Of a stretch of DNA of 64,000 nt, positions 17,530 through 25,627 are shown in pieces. The translations under genes were made by a program, and so were the position numbers. Under the pieces are notes generated by a model. That model had not been told where the DNA came from and did no database searches. It worked only from the letters and a program-made list of their open reading frames with translations. The DNA comes from Moheibacter stercoris (GTDB lineage: Bacteria > Bacteroidota > Bacteroidia > Flavobacteriales > Weeksellaceae). Where the stretch lies: the NCBI RefSeq assembly GCF_040545805.1, contig NZ_JBEPMO010000008.1, positions 72,239 through 136,238 on the forward strand, read 5' to 3'. Within the stretch, counting starts at the first letter, position 1, and the number at the start of each line of letters is the position of its first letter.

Positions 17530-18594
17530 TTAATTAACTGTTGTAATAGTCGTTGACGATCCAGATTCTGTTTCTTTCTGATTACCTTGTTGATAAGTAG
17601 TCGAAAGATTTTCTTTTTTCGTAATGTTCACCTTCTTAATCCAACCAGAATTCATGTCCAATTCAATGAAACCTTCTAAGGTCGCATTGCTTTTCATATT
17701 GGCTGTAATTCCTTGTTGTGTTTCATTTCCACTTACATTTTGATTGCCATTGACCGTAATTTTCGCAACATTATTGTTCAATTCTTTGAAGGTACGCGTT
17801 ACTTTATTGGTTCCTTTTACAGGACCTTCACTTATATTTTGCGTATCTGACCATTCTTCCCCAACTTTCAAATTTTTATCTGGGAAAATATTCAAAGTTT
17901 CTTCAAATTGTGACTTGATGGCCTTATCATTCAAAGCTGCCGTCAACAATTCTTTGATCATTTTTTGTTCGTCTGGCGTAAAATCATTTTTCAATTTTCC
18001 ATTGGCATTGTTCACAATTGCACTCAAACCTTTTACAGAATGAACTTTACCTTTGTTATCAACTTCCATTTGAAAACTTTCACCAATAATGGCTTTGTAA
18101 ATTTGCCAACTTTTCGCAGTGGTTTCATCAGAAGGTTTTGCAGAACTTGTATGGTACGCCATTTTTTCACCTGATGGTCCTGTAAAACTCTCGGAAAATT
18201 CTTTGAAAGTCGCTTTTAATTTGAAAACATTATTGGTTACATCCTCTACAAAATAATCAAATTTCACCGTACGTTCCGATTTCATTGTCATGGATTGTCC
18301 TGCAGCCGACATAGTTTGTGATTGACTCGTTTTTAATAAAAAAGGATAAGTTTCTCCTTTTTTCAAGTTGTAACGAAACGAATAAGTATCATCTTCATTT
18401 TTGACTAATGCTGTTTCTCCTGAATTTTCAGAAGTTATATTTAGACTATCCGTCTCTTCCAACATAATGGTATCACCCGCTTCATTGACTACCAATTGCT
18501 CACCATTTTCATTTGTCCCTACCACTTTTTGTTCATCTTTCTTACAAGAAACAATTGCTATAAAAAGCGAAAGGATCATCAAGGATTTCTTCAT
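17530..18594 (-). CDS. DUF6263-like lipoprotein
   Basis: 354 residues. The lipoprotein signal SLMILSLFIAIVSCKKDEQ has its lipidated cysteine at about position 17. An acidic linker (about 20-68) precedes a single large beta-rich domain (about 70-350): FRYNLKKGETYPFLLK, SERTVKFDYFVEDV, NLKVGEEWSDTQ and GFIELDMNSGWIKKVNI. This organisation matches the DUF6263 family, tentatively. No catalytic motif is recognised. It is the first gene of the operon with the DUF4834-like and YfhO genes, and the 255-bp gap upstream is shared with the divergent permease gene. Confidence 0.78.
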   Translation of the reverse strand: MKKSLMILSLFIAIVSCKKDEQKVVGTNENGEQLVVNEAGDTIMLEETDSLNITSENSGETALVKNEDDTYSFRYNLKKGETYPFLLKTSQSQTMSAAGQSMTMKSERTVKFDYFVEDVTNNVFKLKATFKEFSESFTGPSGEKMAYHTSSAKPSDETTAKSWQIYKAIIGESFQMEVDNKGKVHSVKGLSAIVNNANGKLKNDFTPDEQKMIKELLTAALNDKAIKSQFEETLNIFPDKNLKVGEEWSDTQNISEGPVKGTNKVTRTFKELNNNVAKITVNGNQNVSGNETQQGITANMKSNATLEGFIELDMNSGWIKKVNITKKENLSTTYQQGNQKETESGSSTTITTVN

Positions 18595-18807
18595 TTAAAG
18601 TGTTTTATTATTAATTTTCTCATTTATTCAATCTAATTTTTTCGACTTAAATTTTTCAAATGAGCTGATTGTTCAAAATTTTCGGCAAGATAGTTATAAA
18701 ATCAAATTTGCATGGAATCTTGTTTTCGAAATCCCGTTATTTTTGAAATTATCTTCTAGATTTTAGGAATTAAGAAAGAAGTCTTAACATTAATTTAAAG
18801 ATTTGAT

Positions 18808-18815
18808 TATTTTTG
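18808..18815 (+). promoter_or_regulatory. -7 box upstream of the amino-acid permease
   Basis: TATTTTTG matches TAnnTTTG 34 bp before the start at 18850. The rest of the gap 18595-18849 holds no gene. Confidence 0.5.
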
Positions 18816-18849
18816 TTTAGCTTGTTTACAATAACAAATCTTAATTCAC

Positions 18850-20556
18850 ATGAGTATATTTAAAAGAAAACCCATGTCTGTGCTGATTGCAGAGGCAAAT
18901 GAAAGTGGTGAACATACGCTGAAGAGGACGCTTGGAACCTGGGGACTTATTTCCTTAGGAATTGGAGCGATTATCGGAGCAGGATTGTTTTCCATCACGG
19001 GATTGGCCGCAGCAGATTATGCAGGACCTTCCATCGTAATTTCCTTTATCATTGCAGCAATTGGTTGTGCTTTGGCGGGATTGTGTTATGCTGAATTCGC
19101 CTCCATGATTCCTGTTGCAGGAAGTGCGTATACCTATTCCTATGCTACAATGGGCGAATTCGTTGCTTGGATCATTGGATGGGATTTGGTTCTTGAATAT
19201 GCTGTGGGTGCAGCTACCGTTTCTTCAAGTTGGTCGGGTTATCTCGATAAATTTCTCCAAAGTGTCGGTGTGAATATGCCAGTTGAATTCTTAATGACAC
19301 CTTTTGATACCATGCAATTGGCCAATGGAGATGTGGTAACAGGAATCATCAATTTACCAGCAGTTATCATTGTTGCTGTGATGTCTATGGTTTTGATTAG
19401 AGGAACACAAGGTTCTTCATTTGTCAATACCATTATTGTCATCATGAAAGTTTCGATTGTTTTGATTTTTATTGCAGTCGGATTTCAATACATTCGTCCT
19501 GAGAATCATGTACCGTTTATTCCTGAAAATACAGGGAAATTTGGAGAATTTGGTTTCTCTGGAATTATTCGAGCCGCCGCGGTGGTATTCTTTGCCTATA
19601 TTGGGTTTGATGCTGTAAGTACCGCAGCTCAAGAAACGAAAAATCCAAAAAAATCCATGCCTTTAGGTATTTTAGGTTCCCTACTAATCTGTACGGTTTT
19701 GTATATTTTGTTTGCCTTTGTTATGACAGGTGTGGCAAATTATCAAGCTTATGGAGCAGATCCGACAGACAAATTAGCGCCTGTTGCAATTGCGATTGCC
19801 AATATGGGAGATATGGGGCCAGATGGTGTAGTTCATGCAGCTTATCCTTGGCTCAATAAATCAATTGTTATTGCAATTTTGTTGGGATATGCATCTGTAA
19901 TCTTGGTTTTATTAATGGGACAAAGCCGTGTGTTTTATTCCATGAGTAAAGATGGATTGGTGCCAAAAGTATTTTCAGCAATCCATCCGAAATATCAAAC
20001 TCCGCATAAATCCAACTTATTCTTTTTATTATTTGTGAGTTTATTTGCTGCATTTGTTCCCGGAAGAGTCGTTGGGGAAATGACAAGTATTGGAACTTTA
20101 TTTGCCTTTATTCTCGTTTGTGTAGGGGTTTTGGTAATGCGTAAAACAATGCCAGATGCGCCAAGAGGATTTAGAACTCCACTTGTACCTCTTATTCCTA
20201 TTTTGGGAATTTTGGTTTGTTTCTTTATGATGGCATTTCTACCATTGGACACTTGGTTGCGTTTGATTTTATGGATGATTGTTGGTTTAGATGTCTATTT
20301 ATTCTATTCTGTAAGGCATAGTAATTTAACGAAAACCGATAATGGCATCGCTCAAAATGCGAACAAATACGTTGGTTTAACAGGGCTTGCTTTTTCAGTT
20401 GTACTAATTGGTTTAGCTATCGCACACCATCAGGTATCAGAAGTTGATCCTGTAACAGGTCAAATCAAAGATGCAGCCTTATATTATTTCTCATTACTAT
20501 TTGGGATTGCACATATTCTGATTTTTGGATACAAATCTTTGATTCAGAAAAAGTGA
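18850..20556 (+). CDS. APC-superfamily amino-acid permease (cationic amino-acid transporter type)
   Basis: 568 residues with about 12-14 membrane helices. The N-terminus LKRTLGTWGLISLGIGAIIGAGLFSITG is the helix-1 signature of APC transporters (GIGAIIGAGLF). FFAYIGFDAVSTAAQETKNPKKSMP is the helix-6/loop motif typical of the CAT/YfnA branch. It imports amino acids with protons or by exchange; the substrate cannot be read from sequence, though the CAT subgroup favours cationic or branched amino acids. A monocistronic unit with its own terminator. Confidence 0.92.
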   Translation: MSIFKRKPMSVLIAEANESGEHTLKRTLGTWGLISLGIGAIIGAGLFSITGLAAADYAGPSIVISFIIAAIGCALAGLCYAEFASMIPVAGSAYTYSYATMGEFVAWIIGWDLVLEYAVGAATVSSSWSGYLDKFLQSVGVNMPVEFLMTPFDTMQLANGDVVTGIINLPAVIIVAVMSMVLIRGTQGSSFVNTIIVIMKVSIVLIFIAVGFQYIRPENHVPFIPENTGKFGEFGFSGIIRAAAVVFFAYIGFDAVSTAAQETKNPKKSMPLGILGSLLICTVLYILFAFVMTGVANYQAYGADPTDKLAPVAIAIANMGDMGPDGVVHAAYPWLNKSIVIAILLGYASVILVLLMGQSRVFYSMSKDGLVPKVFSAIHPKYQTPHKSNLFFLLFVSLFAAFVPGRVVGEMTSIGTLFAFILVCVGVLVMRKTMPDAPRGFRTPLVPLIPILGILVCFFMMAFLPLDTWLRLILWMIVGLDVYLFYSVRHSNLTKTDNGIAQNANKYVGLTGLAFSVVLIGLAIAHHQVSEVDPVTGQIKDAALYYFSLLFGIAHILIFGYKSLIQKK

Positions 20557-20580
20557 AATAATTTGACATAATGAAAACAG

Positions 20581-20610
20581 AAAAGGCGCTTCTAAAAGAG
20601 CGCCTTTTTG
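20581..20610 (+). terminator. Rho-independent terminator of the permease gene
   Basis: AAAAGGCGCT pairs with AGCGCCTTTT (20581-20608), with a T-run. Confidence 0.85.
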
Positions 20611-20648
20611 CTTGTAAAAAATTTGAAGTAATACGAAAATTCATCAAA

Positions 20649-20680
20649 AAAAAGGGATTTCTCAATGGAATCCCTTTTTG
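20649..20680 (-). terminator. Terminator of tRNA-Leu
   Basis: AAGGGATT and AATCCCTT pair across an 8-nt loop. On the minus strand a run of T follows, 10 bp beyond the tRNA 3' end. Confidence 0.75.
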
Positions 20681-20690
20681 GTAAATCTTG

Positions 20691-20773
20691 TGCGCACGGC
20701 GGGACTCGAACCCGCACATCCGTAGGAAACCACCCCCTCAAGATGGCGTGTCTACCAATTCCACCACGTGCGC
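20691..20773 (-). tRNA. tRNA-Leu (anticodon GAG)
   Basis: An 83-nt gene on the minus strand. The acceptor stem GCGCACG/CGTGCGC is perfect, with discriminator A. The D-arm is GGAATTGGTAGAC. Anticodon stem CCATC/GGTGG encloses loop TTGAGGG with anticodon GAG (decodes CUC/CUU). A long variable arm follows, as expected for class II tRNA-Leu. T-arm GCGGG-TTCGAGT-CCCGC. CCA is not encoded. A -7 box TAATTTTG lies at 20783-20790 on the minus strand, 9 bp upstream, and a terminator follows. Confidence 0.97.
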
Positions 20774-20782
20774 AATGGAGCG

Positions 20783-20790
20783 CAAAATTA
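20783..20790 (-). promoter_or_regulatory. -7 box of tRNA-Leu
   Basis: Minus-strand TAATTTTG matches TAnnTTTG and ends 9 bp before the mature tRNA 5' end. Confidence 0.55.
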
Positions 20791-20818
20791 AACTTATTTT
20801 ACGCTTAGATCCTATTTT

Positions 20819-21370
20819 TTATGACAATTTTTTAAACCAATTTGCATAGGAATCCAACCCTTTTTGCAACAATTCTGTAGTTTTTGGATTGGTGATATTT
20901 CCTTCGGCATCGACCATTTCTTGCACTTTTGCCAAATAAATTTCAGGTTGAGGCATTGTTGGAACATTTAGATTGACCAACACTTGACGCAAATGATGGT
21001 TTGCTCCAAATCCTGACATATTGCCCTGCGATAAACTGATCACCATTCCTGGTTTTCCTGCCCAAATGCTTTGTCCCTTTGGTCTTGACCCAACGTCCAT
21101 TGCATTTTTCAGACATCCAGGCATCGAACGATTGTATTCAGGTGTAACAAAAATAAATCCTTGTTTTTCTTTCATTTTCGAACGAAATTCATTGTATGCT
21201 TCAGGTGCTTTATCCCCATCAAAATCCTCATTGAACAAAGGCAAATCTCCAATCGGAACGATTTCCAATTCAAATTCATCAGATGCCAATTCGATTAAAT
21301 TCTTTGCAAATCTTTTTGAAAATGACGCTTCACGTAAACTTCCTACAATAACTCCTATTTTATGTTTCAT
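20819..21370 (-). CDS. NADPH-dependent FMN reductase (ChrR/YieF-type NAD(P)H oxidoreductase)
   Basis: 183 residues, a flavodoxin-like fold. The FMN phosphate-binding loop is GSLREASFSKRFA (about 10-22). TPEYNRSMPGCLKNAMD (about 77-93) is the isoalloxazine-binding signature of this family, and SLSQGNMSGFGANHHLRQVL completes the site. Such enzymes reduce quinones, chromate or azo dyes with NAD(P)H and help against oxidative stress. Length is typical. Monocistronic, between tRNA-Leu and aspS. Substrate unknown. Confidence 0.92.
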   Translation of the reverse strand: MKHKIGVIVGSLREASFSKRFAKNLIELASDEFELEIVPIGDLPLFNEDFDGDKAPEAYNEFRSKMKEKQGFIFVTPEYNRSMPGCLKNAMDVGSRPKGQSIWAGKPGMVISLSQGNMSGFGANHHLRQVLVNLNVPTMPQPEIYLAKVQEMVDAEGNITNPKTTELLQKGLDSYANWFKKLS

Positions 21371-21489
21371 TTCTATTAATTTTTATTGAATTTGTGCTAA
21401 AATTAACTCAAATAAAATTAGGATATATCTGGCAACTGAGATTTTCAAAAAAATTTAGGTTCTAATTTCAATCTTCTAACTTCTAATCA

Positions 21490-21497
21490 TACCTTTG
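21490..21497 (+). promoter_or_regulatory. -7 box of aspS
   Basis: TACCTTTG matches TAnnTTTG and ends 19 bp before the aspS start codon. Confidence 0.6.
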
Positions 21498-21516
21498 CAC
21501 TCTAAAATTTAGAAGA

Positions 21517-23268
21517 ATGTTCAGAACACATACCTGTGGGGAATTAAACCTTAGCAATGTAAATGAAACGGTAACTTTAAGCGGATGGGTTTCGGTCTTA
21601 CGCGACAAAGGATTTATGATTTGGATTGACTTACGTGATCGTTATGGAATCACGCAATTGATCATTGACGAAGAAAGATCTGAAAAAGCTTTGTTGGACG
21701 CTGCACGAACTTTGGGGCGTGAATTTGTCATTCAAGTAACCGGAAAAGTCATTGAACGTGCTTCAAAAAATCCGAATATTCCAACAGGAGAAATTGAAAT
21801 TTTAGTAGAAAAATTAGAGATTTTAAATGAATCCAAACTTCCTCCATTTACTATTGAAGACAAAACCGATGGTGGTGAAGAATTGCGTATGCAATACCGT
21901 TATTTGGACATCAGAAGAAATCCGGTTAAAAATAAATTGATCTTCCGTCACAATGTGGCACAAGAAGTTAGAAAATACTTATCAGACCAAGGTTTCATTG
22001 AAGTTGAAACCCCAGTTTTGATCAAATCTACACCTGAAGGTGCACGAGATTTTGTGGTTCCTTCTCGAATGAATCCAGGGCAGTTTTATGCTTTACCACA
22101 ATCTCCACAAACATTCAAACAATTGATGATGGTCGGTGGATTGGATCGTTATTTCCAAATCGTGAAATGTTTCCGTGATGAGGATTTGCGTGCAGACCGT
22201 CAACCAGAATTTACCCAAATCGACTGTGAAATGGCGTTTGTGGAACAAGAAGATATTTTGAACATCTTCGAAGGTTTGACCAAATATTTATTGAAATCGA
22301 TTCACAATATTGACATCGAAAAATTCCCTCGTATGACCTACGATGAAGCGATGCGCAGATATGGAAATGACAAACCGGACATTCGTTTTGGTATGGAATT
22401 CCACGAATTAGACGATTTGGCGAGAGACAAAGGATTTGATGTTTTTGACAAAGAAGAATTAATCGTCGGAATCTGTGCTCCTACATTGAATTCCTATACT
22501 AGAAAAGACATTGACCGTTTGTTGGAATGGGTTCAACGTCCGCAAATTGGTGCAAGAGGTTTTGTTTGGGTGCGTGTGAATGAAGATGGAACCTTTAAAT
22601 CTTCTGCCGATAAATTTTATTCCGAAGAACATTTGGCATCTTGGGCCGAAAGAATGGGTGCGCAAAAAGGTGATTTGATGATCGTAATGGCTGGAAAAGC
22701 AAATGACACACGCAAACAATTGAGTGCGTTGCGTATGGAATTGGCTGAACGTTTGGAATTGCGTAAACCCGATGAGTTCGCTCCACTTTGGGTAGTTGAC
22801 TTCCCATTGTTGGAATGGGACGAAGAGTCTGGTCGTTACCACGCGATGCATCATCCGTTTACTTCTCCAAAACCTGAAGATATTTCCAAATTGAAATCAG
22901 CTCCAGGTGAAGTTCGTGCGAATGCCTATGATTTGGTATTAAATGGAAACGAAATCGGTGGTGGATCCATCCGAATTTACGATCGCGAATTGCAATCTCA
23001 GATGTTCGAATTGTTAGGATTTACGGCTGAACAAGCACAAGAACAATTTGGTTTCTTAATGAATGCCTTCCAATATGGTGCGCCTCCACACGGTGGAATT
23101 GCTTTTGGATTTGACCGTTTGGTATCGATTTTAGATGGTAGCGAAACCATCCGTGATTATATTGCGTTCCCGAAAAACAATTCAGGACGTGATGTGATGA
23201 TTGATGCGCCGGCTGCAATTGATCAAACCCAATTGGATGAATTGGAAATTAGTTTAGTGAAGAAATAA
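21517..23268 (+). CDS. aspS: Aspartyl-tRNA synthetase
   Basis: 583 residues, bacterial-type class II synthetase. An N-terminal OB-fold for the anticodon (about 1-105; LSGWVSVLRDKGFMIWIDLRDRYG) is followed by the catalytic core. Motif 2 is CFRDEDLRADRQPEFTQID, motif 3 is GGIAFGFDRLVSIL, and the bacterial GAD insertion domain lies between them at about 290-420. It charges tRNA-Asp. Whether it is discriminating or also charges tRNA-Asn cannot be told reliably by eye. A promoter box and terminator flank it, so it is monocistronic. Confidence 0.97.
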   Translation: MFRTHTCGELNLSNVNETVTLSGWVSVLRDKGFMIWIDLRDRYGITQLIIDEERSEKALLDAARTLGREFVIQVTGKVIERASKNPNIPTGEIEILVEKLEILNESKLPPFTIEDKTDGGEELRMQYRYLDIRRNPVKNKLIFRHNVAQEVRKYLSDQGFIEVETPVLIKSTPEGARDFVVPSRMNPGQFYALPQSPQTFKQLMMVGGLDRYFQIVKCFRDEDLRADRQPEFTQIDCEMAFVEQEDILNIFEGLTKYLLKSIHNIDIEKFPRMTYDEAMRRYGNDKPDIRFGMEFHELDDLARDKGFDVFDKEELIVGICAPTLNSYTRKDIDRLLEWVQRPQIGARGFVWVRVNEDGTFKSSADKFYSEEHLASWAERMGAQKGDLMIVMAGKANDTRKQLSALRMELAERLELRKPDEFAPLWVVDFPLLEWDEESGRYHAMHHPFTSPKPEDISKLKSAPGEVRANAYDLVLNGNEIGGGSIRIYDRELQSQMFELLGFTAEQAQEQFGFLMNAFQYGAPPHGGIAFGFDRLVSILDGSETIRDYIAFPKNNSGRDVMIDAPAAIDQTQLDELEISLVKK

Positions 23269-23287
23269 TTCAGACTATAATAGATAC

Positions 23288-23317
23288 AAAGCGGAATTTG
23301 ATTTCCGCTTTTTTTAT
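23288..23317 (+). terminator. Rho-independent terminator of aspS
   Basis: AAAGCGGAA pairs with TTCCGCTTT around a short loop, followed by T7. Confidence 0.85.
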
Positions 23318-23331
23318 AAAATTAGTCTTAC

Positions 23332-23365
23332 TATCGGATAGGATTATTTTTGTAATTATCCGATA
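23332..23365. promoter_or_regulatory. Inverted-repeat operator straddling the fic promoter
   Basis: TATCGGATA (23332-23340) and its exact reverse complement TATCCGATA (23357-23365) are separated by 16 bp. A -7 box TATTTTTG (23345-23352) sits between the arms. A bound dimer would occlude the promoter. The likely binder is the Fic protein itself, which has a C-terminal HTH-like segment. Confidence 0.65.
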
Positions 23366-23391
23366 TTAAAGAAAAAATTGTACCTTTGGGT

Positions 23392-24351
23392 ATGGAATGG
23401 TGGAAAAACCCATATGAGTATGAAGGACTTGAAAAAACCTTAGAGCGAATCCAAGAGAAAAAATCTCAATTGGACAAACATCGTCCTATTCCAAATTATG
23501 CACTCAAAAGCATCAAAGAAAGTCTTACTCTTGAGTGGACGTACAATTCCAATAGCATTGAAGGAAATACTTTGACACTGCAAGAAACGAAACTGATCCT
23601 TGAAGAAGGTTTCACCATCAAGGGAAAATCACTTCGTGAACATTTTGAAGCGGTCAACCATCAAGACGCCATTTCGTACATTGAAGAATTGGTTTCAAAA
23701 GACTATGTTTTGACAGAAAAAGACATTCTCAACACACACGAATTAGTCCTCAAAAACATTGAAAAGGATTTCGCAGGTCGGTTTAGAACGTCTGGTGTCA
23801 GGATTGCAGGTGCCAATTTTGTTCCACCCAATGCACTAAAAATTTCAGATTATATCACGGAATTAATTCAATGGGTAAACGATTCTGAATTGGATATTGT
23901 CATTACTTCTACCCTATTTCATCATCGGTTTGTTTGGATTCACCCCTTCTTTGATGGAAATGGAAGAACAGTCCGTTTGCTTTTTAATTTGTTGTTGATG
24001 AAAGAGGGGTATCCGCCTGCCATCATTTTAAAAAACGATCGGAAAAAGTATTACGATGCTTTGAACCAAGCCAACAATGGAGATTACTCGAAATTACTAT
24101 TGATTGTGATGCAAGCATTGGAAAGGAGTTTGGATATTTATTTGGGTTCACTTAATAATACCTATGACGACTATCAACCTATTTCCCAAATCGTAGAAGA
24201 AAGCAAGATTCCCTATGGACAAGAATATTTGAGTTTATTGGCTAGACAAGGAAAAATTGATGCATTCAAAGAAGGTCGAAATTGGTTGACTTCTGAGGAA
24301 GCCATTTGGGATTACATCAAAAAACGAGACCGAAACCGAAAATTAAATTAA
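23392..24351 (+). CDS. Fic family protein with N-terminal inhibitory helix and C-terminal DNA-binding-like domain
   Basis: 319 residues from ATG 23392; a TTG two codons upstream lies in a promoter-like box. Fic core motif HPFFDGNGRTVR (H184) is complete, so the protein should transfer AMP, or another nucleotide, to a target side chain. The inhibitory motif [S/T]xxxE[G/N] appears as SNSIEG (S53, E57) in the N-terminal helix, placing it in the class II self-inhibited group. The last 55 residues (EYLSLLARQGKIDAFKEGRN, then WLTSEEAIWDYI) look like the winged-helix/excisionase-type domain that reads DNA. An inverted repeat at the promoter supports autoregulation. Single gene, no antitoxin partner. 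Confidence 0.9.
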   Translation: MEWWKNPYEYEGLEKTLERIQEKKSQLDKHRPIPNYALKSIKESLTLEWTYNSNSIEGNTLTLQETKLILEEGFTIKGKSLREHFEAVNHQDAISYIEELVSKDYVLTEKDILNTHELVLKNIEKDFAGRFRTSGVRIAGANFVPPNALKISDYITELIQWVNDSELDIVITSTLFHHRFVWIHPFFDGNGRTVRLLFNLLLMKEGYPPAIILKNDRKKYYDALNQANNGDYSKLLLIVMQALERSLDIYLGSLNNTYDDYQPISQIVEESKIPYGQEYLSLLARQGKIDAFKEGRNWLTSEEAIWDYIKKRDRNRKLN

Positions 24352-24423
24352 ATTTGTTTCAATTAAAATATTCCTCCTTGATAAAATCATTTGGGAGGTT
24401 TATAACTTTATATTTCGAAAGTA

Positions 24424-25458
24424 TTGAATTTGAATTTTTCCATCATCATTGCCGTCTACCAACGCAAAGAAGAATTGACTGAATTATTGAACAGTTTGTC
24501 CAATCAAACAGATTCAGATTTTGAGGTTGTGGTTGTCGATGATGGTTCGCCAGAAGCTTTAGAAAATTTGGTAAATGCTTTCCAATCGAAATTAAACATT
24601 CAGTATTTCTACAAGGAAAATTCAGGTCCAGCTCAATCTCGAAATTATGGAATGCAACGCGCAAAAGGGAATTATTTCATCTTTTTGGATTCCGATACGA
24701 TTACGCCAACAACTTACATAGAAACCGTTCGTAAAGAATTGGAATCAAATTATGTGGATGCTTTTGGTGGACCCGATGCGGCAGATGAATCTTTTACAGA
24801 TTTGCAAAAATCGATTAGTTTTTCGATGACATCTTTTTTGACTACGGGTGGAATTCGTGGTGGCGAAAAGCAAATTGGAAAGTTTCAACCGAGAAGTTTT
24901 AATATGGGAATTTCCAGAGAGGCTTTTGAAGCAACAGGTGGATTTGGAGATTTGCGAATTGGTGAAGATCCCGATTTGAGTATGACTTTGTGGGAAAAAG
25001 GATTTGAAACAAGATTATTTCCTTCGGCAAAAGTATATCATAAACGAAGAACTTCTCTTTCTAAATTCGCGAAGCAAGTCAGAGAATTTGGAATTGCTCG
25101 TCCGATTTTAAATCAACGCCATCCGAAATACACCAAACCTACTTTTTGGTTTCCTACCCTATTTTCAATCGGATTGATTTTGAGTATTATGGGTTATTTG
25201 GTTTCATTTCTTATGGAAGAAAAATTCCGATTTTTATTGGGAATGCCGTTTTTGGCGTATGTATTTTACTTTCAATTGTTAATCATCATTGCTGCTATGC
25301 AATTTGATAGTTTGAAAGTCGGATTTTTATCGGCACTTACAACTTTGGTTCAATTTTTCAATTATGGATGGGGATTTTTAGTTTCTTGGATTTCCTTGAA
25401 TGTATTTGGACAAAAAGCTGAAAAGCGGTTTCCTCGCCATTTTTCCTCGCCGAAATAG
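24424..25458 (+). CDS. Glycosyltransferase family 2 with C-terminal membrane helices
   Basis: 344 residues. The start is TTG 24424 (a second TTG two codons on is possible); there is no in-frame ATG upstream. The GT-A domain (about 4-235) shows FSIIIAVYQRKEEL, VVVVDDGSPE, the DXD-type FLDSDT and the GEDPDLSMTLWEKGFETRLFP acceptor-side motif. Three hydrophobic helices close the protein (about 242-265, 275-297, 302-325). The layout fits a membrane-anchored enzyme acting on a lipid-linked glycan. Acceptor unknown. No partner gene next to it. Confidence 0.88.
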   Translation: MNLNFSIIIAVYQRKEELTELLNSLSNQTDSDFEVVVVDDGSPEALENLVNAFQSKLNIQYFYKENSGPAQSRNYGMQRAKGNYFIFLDSDTITPTTYIETVRKELESNYVDAFGGPDAADESFTDLQKSISFSMTSFLTTGGIRGGEKQIGKFQPRSFNMGISREAFEATGGFGDLRIGEDPDLSMTLWEKGFETRLFPSAKVYHKRRTSLSKFAKQVREFGIARPILNQRHPKYTKPTFWFPTLFSIGLILSIMGYLVSFLMEEKFRFLLGMPFLAYVFYFQLLIIIAAMQFDSLKVGFLSALTTLVQFFNYGWGFLVSWISLNVFGQKAEKRFPRHFSSPK

Positions 25459-25481
25459 TTTTTTAACATTGAAATCTTTTG

Positions 25482-25489
25482 TACATTTG
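25482..25489 (+). promoter_or_regulatory. -7 box upstream of hppD
   Basis: TACATTTG matches TAnnTTTG and predicts a leader of about 130 nt before hppD. The leader contains a short open frame (25496-25552). Confidence 0.5.
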
Positions 25490-25495
25490 GGAGAT

Positions 25496-25552
25496 ATGTA
25501 CAGTCGAGTTTTACTTTCCGTTTTGCATAGAGCGATGTGGTCGCTGCGATGA
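25496..25552 (+). CDS. Possible 18-residue upstream ORF in the hppD leader
   Basis: ATG TAC ... CGA TGA encodes MYSRVLLSVLHRAMWSLR, starting just after the predicted transcription start and ending 75 bp before hppD. The region also forms a small AGCGA/TCGCT hairpin near the end of the frame. It could be a leader peptide or chance; no family is recognised. Confidence 0.25.
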   Translation: MYSRVLLSVLHRAMWSLR

Positions 25553-25627
25553 ATGAATAGTCCCAAGGATTATTCGAATTCAGTTTATTTCATACAATTT
25601 ATTCATTCATTCAAAAAAAATTAAAAA

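Noticed and set aside
23386..23391. TTG codon as the fic start
   Set aside because: It is part of a TACCTTTG promoter-like box, and ATG 23392 gives a normal N-terminus.
24361..24410. Possible hairpin CCTCC...GGAGG after the fic gene
   Set aside because: The stem is only five pairs with a long loop and no T-tract, too weak to call a terminator.
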